64,000 nucleotides of DNA from Myxococcales bacterium (GTDB lineage: Bacteria; Myxococcota_A; Polyangia; Haliangiales; Haliangiaceae), in assembly GCA_016794525.1 (NCBI GenBank), contig JAEUJY010000005.1, forward strand, positions 1 to 64,000. Reading direction: 5' to 3'. Position numbers and translations under genes: made by a program. Under the pieces are notes generated by a model. That model was not told the origin of the DNA, searched no databases, and worked only from the letters and a program-made list of their open reading frames with translations. Shown here in pieces: positions 55,354-64,000 of the stretch; the first letter of the stretch is position 1, and every line of letters begins with the position of its first letter.

Positions 55354-58161
55354 ATGATCGCCGTGCGGCGCTGGGCTAGGCTCGCGGAGGTGCCGCCGAT
55401 CGAGGACGCGTCGACCGTCGACCTGGCCGCCAGCGGCGGCGGCGACGACGTCGGCCAGACCTTCGGCCCGGGCGACCTGGTGGCCGGCCGGTTCCGCGTC
55501 GAGCGGCTGCTCGGCCGTGGGGGCATGGGCGAGGTCTACGCCGCCCACGACCGCGAGCTGCGGCTGCGGGTGGCGCTCAAGGCGGTGCGCGGTGAGATCG
55601 CCGCCGATCGATCGGCGCGCGAGCGGTTCCGGCGCGAGGTGCAGCTCGCGCGGACCGTCACCCACCCCAACGTGTGTCGGCTGTTCGATCTGGCGATCGA
55701 TCAACGCGGCGAGCGCGACACGCTGGTCTTGACGATGGAACTGGTGACCGGCAGCTCGCTGGCCGACCGGCTGCGCGAGCGCGGCGCGCTGGCCGCGGCG
55801 GCGGCGACGGCGTTGCTGGCGCAGATCGCGGCCGGGCTCGCGGCCGCCCACGCGGCCGGCGTGATCCACCGCGACCTGAAGGCGGCCAACGTGCTCCTGA
55901 CGGACGGCGCGCCGACGCGGGCGGTGGTGACCGACTTCGGGCTGGCGCTGCCCGGCGGCGCGCCCGGGGAAGTGGCCGGCGGTGGTGGACCGGCGTCGAC
56001 GATCGCGGGCACGCCGGCGTACATGGCACCCGAGGCGGCCGCGGGCGCGCCGCCGACCCCGGCCGTCGACGTCTATGCGTTCGGCTGCGTGGCGTTCGAA
56101 GTGTTGACTGGCGCGGCGCCGTTCACCTGGACCACGATCGACGCGGCGCGGGCGGGCGGCGTGGCGCCGCGGCTGCGGGCGCGGCGGCCCGACGCCGACC
56201 CCGGGTGGGACGCCCTGATCGCGCGCTGCCTCGACGCCGATCCGAGCCGCCGACCGGCCGACGGCGCGGCGCTGGTGGCGGCGATCGCGGCGATCGCCAC
56301 GCCGGCGTCCCGGCGGTGGCGGCGGTGGGTGGTCGGCGCAGGGGTGCTGGCGATGGTGGCCGCGGTCGCGATCGCGATCGCGTCGCGTGGTGGCAGCGCT
56401 GCGCCCGACGACCGGCCGGGGCGGCCGCGCGCCGATCGCGCGTGGCGCGCGGCGCAGGCCGCGCTGGCGAGCCTCGACGCGACGACGGCGCAGGCCCGGC
56501 TCGACGAGGTCATCGCCGACGCGCCCGGGTTCGCGCCGGCCCACGCGGCCCGCGCCGCGGCGGCGCTGGTGCTCGGCGATCTCGACGCGGCGGCGGCGGC
56601 GGCGGATCGCGCGGCCGCGCTGGCCCCGGCCGGGCGACGGCGCTGGGCGCTGCTGGCCGAGGCCCGCCGCGCCGACGCGCGCGAGCACTGGGCCGGCGCG
56701 GCGCGCGCCTACGAGGCGCTGCGAGGCCTGTTCCCCGACGACGTCGAGGCGCAGCTGGATCTGGCGCGGACGTACACGGCGGCCGGAGAGCTGGATCGCG
56801 CCGACGCGGCCCTCGCTGGCCTGCGCGCGCTGGCGCCCGACGACGCCCGGGTCGAGCTGGCGGCGGCCGCCGTGGCGGCCGAGCGCGGCGACGTGCTGGC
56901 GGAGCTGGCCGCGGCCGAGCGCGCCGTCGGGCTGGCGACCGCCGCCGCGGCGCCGGTGGCGGCCGCGTTCGCCGAGGTCGTCATCGCCGAGGTGGCCGCG
57001 CAGCAGGGCGACCTCGATCGCGCCGACGCCGCGCTGGCGCGCGCGGTGCCGGTGCTGGAGGCCGGGCGGCAGTGCGCACGGCTCGCGCGCGCCTACCGCG
57101 ATCGCGGCGACGTCGCGTGGCGGCGCGGGCAACTCGAGCGCGCGCGCGCCGCCACCGAGCAGGGGCTGGAGGTCGCGACGCGTTGCCACGACCGCCGCGG
57201 CCAGGTCTCGGCACAGGCGGCGCTGGGCCTGGTCGCGGGCGCGCGCGGCGATCACGCGGCCTCGGTCGCACAGCTGACCGCCGCGCTCGCCGGCTACCGG
57301 GCGCTGCGCGACGACGCGCAGGTGGCGTGGGCGCTGCAAGCGCTGGGCAACGCCGCGTTCGCGATCGGCGACGTCGCGACCGCCCGCGATCGCTGGAACG
57401 AGGCGCTGGCGCTGGCCCGTCGGCTCGGCGCGCGCGACCGCGTCGGCGAGCTGCTCGCCAACCTCGGCGAGGCCGCGCTGGGGCAGGCGGAGCTCGCCGC
57501 GGCGCGGCTGGCGCTGGCCGAGGCCGGCGGCACGTTCGCCGCGATCGGCGATCGCTCGAGCCAGGCCACCGTGCTGATGATCGAGGGCCAGCTGGCGCTG
57601 GCGGCCGACAACCTCGGCGACGCCGAGCAGCGGGTGCGGCGCGCGGCCGATGAGCGCGAGGCGATCGGCGAGCTGGTCGCGGCCGCCGCCAGCTGGGCGG
57701 CGCTGGCCGAGATCGCGCTCGAGGAGGGCGCGCTCGATCGCGCGGCCGTGGCGCTTGCCGAGGCCGAGCGACGGCTGGCCGGCGCGACGCCACCGCCCCA
57801 CGTCGGCGCGGCCGTGGCGCTGGCGCGGCTCGACCTGGCGCTGGCCCGACGCGACCGCGCGGCAGCGTCGATCCGCGCCGCGATCGTCGATGGCGGCGAT
57901 CGCGCGCAGGCGATCGAGCTCGCGCTGCGCGACGCGGCGCTGGCGCGCCAGGCGGGCGACCTGCCGCGCGCCCAAGCCGCCGCCACCGCCGCGGCCGCCG
58001 CGGCGCGCGACGCCGGCGCGATCGAGGCCGGCCTGTGGGCGCAGCTGGCGCTCGCGCAGGCGACCCCCGCCGGTCGCGCGGCGGCGCTGCGGGCGATCGC
58101 CGCCGAGGCCTCGGCGCGTGGCCTGCATCGCGTCGCCCGCCACGCGCGCGAGGCCCGCTGA
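55354..58161 (+). CDS. Ser/Thr protein kinase fused to TPR domain, 935 aa
   Basis: The kinase domain (residues 45-310) has LGRGGMGEVYAAHDREL, catalytic Lys in VALKAV, HRDLKAAN, DFGLAL and an APEA. One membrane helix follows near 330-346 (VVGAGVLAMVAAVAIAIA). About 580 residues of Ala-rich helical TPR-like repeats come after it, which would lie outside the cytoplasm if the helix spans the membrane. The arrangement is typical of myxobacterial kinase-TPR fusions and contrasts with the split kinase plus TPR pairs at 27-30 and 36-38 kb. ATG 55354 is used; GTG 55390 is a possible later start. Confidence 0.82.
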   Translation: MIAVRRWARLAEVPPIEDASTVDLAASGGGDDVGQTFGPGDLVAGRFRVERLLGRGGMGEVYAAHDRELRLRVALKAVRGEIAADRSARERFRREVQLARTVTHPNVCRLFDLAIDQRGERDTLVLTMELVTGSSLADRLRERGALAAAAATALLAQIAAGLAAAHAAGVIHRDLKAANVLLTDGAPTRAVVTDFGLALPGGAPGEVAGGGGPASTIAGTPAYMAPEAAAGAPPTPAVDVYAFGCVAFEVLTGAAPFTWTTIDAARAGGVAPRLRARRPDADPGWDALIARCLDADPSRRPADGAALVAAIAAIATPASRRWRRWVVGAGVLAMVAAVAIAIASRGGSAAPDDRPGRPRADRAWRAAQAALASLDATTAQARLDEVIADAPGFAPAHAARAAAALVLGDLDAAAAAADRAAALAPAGRRRWALLAEARRADAREHWAGAARAYEALRGLFPDDVEAQLDLARTYTAAGELDRADAALAGLRALAPDDARVELAAAAVAAERGDVLAELAAAERAVGLATAAAAPVAAAFAEVVIAEVAAQQGDLDRADAALARAVPVLEAGRQCARLARAYRDRGDVAWRRGQLERARAATEQGLEVATRCHDRRGQVSAQAALGLVAGARGDHAASVAQLTAALAGYRALRDDAQVAWALQALGNAAFAIGDVATARDRWNEALALARRLGARDRVGELLANLGEAALGQAELAAARLALAEAGGTFAAIGDRSSQATVLMIEGQLALAADNLGDAEQRVRRAADEREAIGELVAAAASWAALAEIALEEGALDRAAVALAEAERRLAGATPPPHVGAAVALARLDLALARRDRAAASIRAAIVDGGDRAQAIELALRDAALARQAGDLPRAQAAATAAAAAARDAGAIEAGLWAQLALAQATPAGRAAALRAIAAEASARGLHRVARHAREAR

Positions 58162-58174
58162 GCGGCCGCCCGGG

Positions 58175-60457
<2,283 letters not shown>

Positions 60458-60544
60458 GAGGTGGCGTCATGCAACGCGCGTGCGCGCGGCCGGTCGGGGC
60501 GCGGCGTGTGGTGTCGCGGGGCTGGCGCGCGCGGGCCGACCGGC

Positions 60545-60561
60545 CGTTGCCAAACGCAACG
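60545..60561 (-). terminator. Small hairpin upstream of the isoamylase gene
   Basis: CGTTGC and GCAACG pair around CAAAC in the 135-base gap between two minus-strand genes. It could terminate the upstream lipoprotein message. The stem is only 6 bp. Confidence 0.3.
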
Positions 60562-60592
60562 TGACCCGCTGCGTCGAGGGCGGATCGGCGCG

Positions 60593-61156
60593 CTACTCGA
60601 GCGCGCGCTCGACCGACGGCACCAGCTTGTCGAGCAGCTTCGCGAACGCGACGACGTCGATCGCCTCGCTGGTCTGGTAGCCGACGATGACGTCGCGATC
60701 GCCGCGCCGCCACGTCGCGCGGAAGTGGCGCGAGCGGCCGACGCCCGCGGTCGAGATCGTCGTGACCTGCTCGTAGCCGACCGTGAGGTCGCCGACGGTG
60801 ACGTGGGGCAGGGCGGCCAGCTTGGCGGCGTGGTCGGCGCTGGCGCCGGCGGCGGTGACGTCGAGGTCGTAGTCGCTGTCGGTGCGGTAGACCTTGTCGA
60901 GCTCGGCCTTGGCGCGCTGGCCCAGCGCGATCGCGCGGGCGGCGGCGTCGGTGTCGACCGCGGCGGCGGCGGCCCGGGCCTTGGCCTCGGCGTACGCCTG
61001 GGCCTCGCGCGCGACCCGCGCGGCGTCGGCGGTGCGGGCCGCGGCCTCGCGCTGGGCCTGCTCCGCGCGCGTGCGGGCCTCGCGCTCGGCGCGGGCGCGC
61101 TCGTCGCTGCAGGCCAGAAGGCCCACGAACCCCACGGCGATCCAGCGGCGGCGCAT
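60593..61156 (-). CDS. Coiled-coil lipoprotein, 187 aa
   Basis: MRRRWIAVGFVGLLAC is a lipoprotein signal. Residues 20-90 form an Ala/Arg/Glu coiled coil, and the C-terminal 90 residues form a small alpha/beta domain (LPHVTVGDLTVGYEQVTTIS, FRATWRRGDRDVIVGYQ). The coiled-coil style resembles the lipoproteins near 20 kb. Function unknown. Confidence 0.55.
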   Translation of the reverse strand: MRRRWIAVGFVGLLACSDERARAEREARTRAEQAQREAAARTADAARVAREAQAYAEAKARAAAAAVDTDAAARAIALGQRAKAELDKVYRTDSDYDLDVTAAGASADHAAKLAALPHVTVGDLTVGYEQVTTISTAGVGRSRHFRATWRRGDRDVIVGYQTSEAIDVVAFAKLLDKLVPSVERALE

Positions 61157-61173
61157 GGCGCGAGCCTACGCGA

Positions 61174-61332
61174 TCAGCGCAGCGCCGCGAAGTACACCGC
61201 GATCGCCGCGGCGATCACGACGATCGCGACGACGATCACCCACGACGGCCCGGCGCCCTCGGCCACCCGGCGGTCGCGGCTGGTGAGCTGGCGTGTCTCC
61301 GACGGGTACTCCCCGCTGCCGAGATCGCTCAT
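61174..61332 (-). CDS. Small single-helix membrane protein, 52 aa
   Basis: From ATG 61332 the 52-residue product begins MSDLGSGEYPSETRQLTS, has a basic stretch (SRDRRVAEG) and ends in one membrane helix (WVIVVAIVVIAAAIAVYFAA) and Leu-Arg. G/C-ending codons dominate this frame, supporting a real gene. It lies 17 bases upstream of the coiled-coil lipoprotein gene on the same strand. Function unknown. Confidence 0.6.
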   Translation of the reverse strand: MSDLGSGEYPSETRQLTSRDRRVAEGAGPSWVIVVAIVVIAAAIAVYFAALR

Positions 61333-61402
61333 GCGTCGAGTCTGCCACCACGCGCGGCGCCGCGCCCGGGAATACGGTGGCGTCGGGCTGCGTCGTCCCG
61401 CG

Positions 61403-61828
61403 GTGACCCGTCGCGCACGCCTCGCGGTGATCGCCGCGGCCGCGCTGGCCCTGGGCGCGGCGAGCTGGGCGTGGGGGCGGCTGGGCTGGCCGGCGCGGAC
61501 GCTGGTGCGCGGCCACCTGGGCGACCTCGCGGCGGCGGCGCTGGTCTACGCGATCATCGCAGGGATCAGCGGCGCGCGGCGCAAGACCTGCGCCGCCGTG
61601 GCGCTGGCCGTGGCGCTGGTCATCGAGGTGGCCCAGCGCCACGCGCCGTCGGACGTCAGCGCCGCGCGCGCCCTCACCCTCGGCGCGCGCTTCGACCCGT
61701 GGGACCTGCTGGCGTACGTCGCCGGCGTCGCGCTGGCGGCGGCGGCTGACATGGGCTTTCGCGGCGGCGATGGCGCGGGTTTGTGCTTGCGTAGCGGTCG
61801 TGGGCGCGGCTACGGTCCGCCGCCGTAA
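61403..61828 (+). CDS. DUF2809-like membrane protein, 141 aa
   Basis: Four hydrophobic segments are visible: LAVIAAAALALGAASWAWG, LAAAALVYAIIAGISGA, AVALAVALVIEVAQ and LLAYVAGVALAAAAD. The motifs GHLGDLAAAALVYA, VIEVAQR and RFDPWDLLAYVAG match the pattern of DUF2809/VanZ-like small membrane proteins. The start is GTG 61403. The last 25 residues are Gly/Arg-rich and may be less conserved. Function unknown. Confidence 0.6.
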   Translation: MTRRARLAVIAAAALALGAASWAWGRLGWPARTLVRGHLGDLAAAALVYAIIAGISGARRKTCAAVALAVALVIEVAQRHAPSDVSAARALTLGARFDPWDLLAYVAGVALAAAADMGFRGGDGAGLCLRSGRGRGYGPPP

Positions 61829-61863
61829 CCACTCACAACCAGTCAAAGACAACGGGGTTTAGG

Positions 61864-64000
61864 ATGCCAGAGCACACGATCCCCGAGTCTCTCGTCGAAG
61901 CGATCAAGGCAGGGCGCGCAGCCCTCGTCGTCGGCGCGGGAATCGGTGTACCTTCCTGGAAGCAGCTCCTCGAGCGCATGAACAAGGAGCTCGAGAGCCG
62001 CGGGCGCGACGGCGACGCCGCCGCCGCCAAGGATCTCGACAAGCTCCTGCACAAGGGCAACCTGGTGCGCGCCGTCGGGTTCCTGGCGCGCGCGCTGGGT
62101 GAAGAGACCTGCGACGAGCTGGTCAAGGACACCTGGAAGTCGCCGGACGAGACGCCGCCGATGGCCAAGGCCATCGCCGAGCTGCCGTTCCGCCACGTCT
62201 GGACCACGTTCCCCGGCGACGTCCTCGAGACCGCGCTGGTGACCCACCGGCCCGAGGGCTGGCCCGAGTCGAAGGTCGTCACCTACCAGGAGCTGGGCGG
62301 GCTGTCGCGCCGCCGGCGCGCGGTGGTGAAGATGCTCGGCAACTTCGACACCTACGTCGTGACCCCGCGCTCGGTGCGCCGCGCGCTGTCCCGCGCCGTC
62401 GACCTGCGCGACTACGCGCGCGAGCTGTACGTCGAGGGCACGCTGGTGTTCGTCGGCTTCCGCTTCGGCGATCCCGATCTGTCGGCGCTGCTCGACCGCG
62501 TCTTCGGCATGTTCGAGCCGCCGCAGAACGCCCACTACTTCCTGGGCGCGGGCATGGGCCCGGTCACCGTCGACGAGCTGATGGCCGAGCACCACATCGA
62601 GGTGGTGAACCTGGCCGGCAAGAGCGGCGACGACGTCGCCGAGAAGAGCGTCATCGAGTGGCTCGAGGCGCTGCGCGACGCGTGCGTCGCCGCCGGCGCG
62701 ACCTTGGCCGAGACCCGCCCCGACGCCGACGATCTCGACGGCTGGCTGGCGCGGCTGGGCGACAACGACGCCGAGGCCCGCGACGCGGTCGACGCGATCG
62801 AGCGCGCGGCCCGCGAGGCCAAGGACGGCGACCGCATCGTCGAGGTGCTGCTGGGCCGGCTCGAGCTGGCCGAGGAGCCCACCGCGAAGGCCGCGCTCCT
62901 GCGCGACGCCGCCAAGGTCTACGAGGAGCTGTCGGGCGATCTCAAGCACGCCTTCGAGGCGCTGACCGGCGCGATCCACCTCGACCCCGCCGACGACACG
63001 CTGGTCGCCGAGGCCGAGCGCCTGGCCGCCGCGTCGGGCTCGTGGGCCGACCTGGTGAGCGAGGCCTCGGAGCTGACCACCGAGCTGACCGACGCGCCGC
63101 TGGCGTCGAAGTGGTGGACCCGGCTCGGCGTGTGGTACGGGCTCAAGCTCGACCGCGCCGACTACGCGCTGCCGTCGCTGCGCCGCGCCCTCGAGCTCGA
63201 CGCCGCCAACCTGGCCGCGCACCGCGCGCTGGCCGAGCACCTGCGCCGCTCGCAGAAGTGGGCCGACCTGGCCGACGCGCTGCGCGCCGCGCTGCCGCAC
63301 GAGCCCGACGACGCGGCCAAGGTCGACGTCTACCTGCAGCTCGGCGATCTGCTCGAGAGCCAGCTGGCGCAGTCGGCCAAGGCGGTCGAGGCCTACGAGG
63401 CCGCCGCCGCGCTCGGCGACGGCGCGACCCCGGGGCTCGACGACGCGCTGGCCGCGCTCGAGCGGCAGTACCGCAAGGACGAGAAGTGGGCCAACCTGGC
63501 CAAGGTCCTCGAGCGCCGGGCCGAGGCCCTCGACGAGATCGGCGAGGCCGGCCGCGCCACCGCGGTGCGCCGCGAGCTGGCGACGCTGCGCCACGAGAAG
63601 CTGGGCGACCTCGAGGGCGCGATCGCGCGCTACGAGGCCGCGCTCGAGAAGGACGGCGCCGATCGCGACGCGCTCAAGGCGCTGGTCGATCTGTACGACA
63701 AGACCGGCCGCTCCGACGACTACCTGCGCACGCTCGAGCGGCTGGCCAAGGTCGCGCCCGAGGCCGAGCGCCTGGCGACCCTGCGCAAGGTCGCGGCCGA
63801 GCTCGAGGACAAGGACGGCGCCGCCGATCGCGCGATCGCCGCATACCAGAGCGTCATCGACCTCGATCCCGGCGCCGACGACGCCTACCGCGGCCTGGGC
63901 CGGATCCTGCGCGGCGCCGCCCGCTGGTACGACCTGACCGCGCTGCTCGAGCGCCACGTCGCGGCCGCCAAGAACCCGGTGCAGCGCGTCGAGCTGTACC
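61864..64000 (+). CDS. SIR2-like domain plus long TPR array (cut by window end)
   Basis: Starts at ATG 61864 and stays open to the window edge (712 residues seen). Residues 1-260 resemble a SIR2-like NAD-binding domain of the defence/signalling type: AALVVGAGIGVPSWKQLLER near 19, LGNFDTYVVTPRSVRRALSR near 158 and GTLVFVGFRFGDPDLSALLD near 196. The rest is a chain of TPR-like helices with E-A-L and A-Y-x-x-A/V repeats (for example KAVEAYEAAAALGDGA, DRAIAAYQSVIDLDPG). Gly-Ala-Gly near the N-terminus is retained. NADase or regulatory activity is inference. Confidence 0.65.
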   Translation, partial: MPEHTIPESLVEAIKAGRAALVVGAGIGVPSWKQLLERMNKELESRGRDGDAAAAKDLDKLLHKGNLVRAVGFLARALGEETCDELVKDTWKSPDETPPMAKAIAELPFRHVWTTFPGDVLETALVTHRPEGWPESKVVTYQELGGLSRRRRAVVKMLGNFDTYVVTPRSVRRALSRAVDLRDYARELYVEGTLVFVGFRFGDPDLSALLDRVFGMFEPPQNAHYFLGAGMGPVTVDELMAEHHIEVVNLAGKSGDDVAEKSVIEWLEALRDACVAAGATLAETRPDADDLDGWLARLGDNDAEARDAVDAIERAAREAKDGDRIVEVLLGRLELAEEPTAKAALLRDAAKVYEELSGDLKHAFEALTGAIHLDPADDTLVAEAERLAAASGSWADLVSEASELTTELTDAPLASKWWTRLGVWYGLKLDRADYALPSLRRALELDAANLAAHRALAEHLRRSQKWADLADALRAALPHEPDDAAKVDVYLQLGDLLESQLAQSAKAVEAYEAAAALGDGATPGLDDALAALERQYRKDEKWANLAKVLERRAEALDEIGEAGRATAVRRELATLRHEKLGDLEGAIARYEAALEKDGADRDALKALVDLYDKTGRSDDYLRTLERLAKVAPEAERLATLRKVAAELEDKDGAADRAIAAYQSVIDLDPGADDAYRGLGRILRGAARWYDLTALLERHVAAAKNPVQRVELY

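Noticed and set aside
60458-60592. Gene in the gap before the isoamylase
   Set aside because: No open frame with coding bias; only a weak hairpin is visible.

Overview
The window looks like a chromosome segment of a very GC-rich myxobacterium (Myxococcota, Haliangium/Kofleriaceae-like by inference). The signs are strong G/C bias at third codon positions over most of the window, several Ser/Thr protein kinases with Pro-Ala linkers and a membrane anchor, many Asp/Gly-rich lipoproteins, TPR proteins, an RCC1-repeat lipoprotein and a bacterial Thg1. No species name can be read from the sequence alone.

Positions 1-18253 hold a tightly coupled plus-strand operon that I read as a type 3 BREX phage-defence locus. 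In order it has the C-terminal part of BrxF, BrxC (DUF6079-type ATPase), PglX (two-block adenine methyltransferase), a SNF2 helicase (BrxH), PglZ and BrxA. Two further genes are translationally coupled to it. One is a GHKL-type ATPase protein related to the C-terminal domain of RecG/Schlafen-like regulators, sitting between brxC and pglX. The other is a 1247-residue RecD-like helicase with a C-terminal PD-(D/E)XK-like nuclease motif, after brxA. Codon use is less GC-biased here than to the right. At 18403-18450 lies the 3' part of a tRNA-Phe gene with no 5' half, as expected for the distal att site of an island integrated into tRNA-Phe. The intact tRNA and any integrase would then lie left of the window.

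From 18531 the sequence looks like host chromosome. It carries a TPR/DUF2695 protein and two small coiled-coil lipoproteins, then a complete soluble NAD-linked [NiFe] hydrogenase operon, hoxF-hoxU-hoxY-hoxH plus its maturation protease (20880-25937). A phospholipase-D-like lipoprotein follows. Between 27.4 and 38 kb there are two kinase plus TPR-membrane-protein modules, separated by an RCC1 lipoprotein, a Cys-rich lipoprotein, a HIT hydrolase, an HNH endonuclease, a spermidine-synthase-like methyltransferase and a Gly-rich lipoprotein.

From 38.9 to 54.2 kb the reductive pyrimidine degradation pathway is spread over three places: divergent mmsA and preA (38950-41691), beta-ureidopropionase and dihydropyrimidinase (48896-51178), and an omega-amino-acid aminotransferase (52880-54205). 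Together they could take uracil or thymine to acetyl- or propionyl-CoA. Between them lie a Thg1-like tRNA polymerase, an exported protein of unknown function, and a TonB-receptor-cobT-cobS operon for corrinoid uptake and nucleotide-loop assembly. The right end has a kinase with a fused TPR domain, a secreted isoamylase-type debranching lipoprotein, small membrane proteins and a long SIR2-like/TPR protein cut off by the window end. Most remaining gaps are under 150 bases; the larger ones are 18254-18530, 27154-27433 and, counting only bases without a feature, 41749-41879, and only the features listed were recognised in them.
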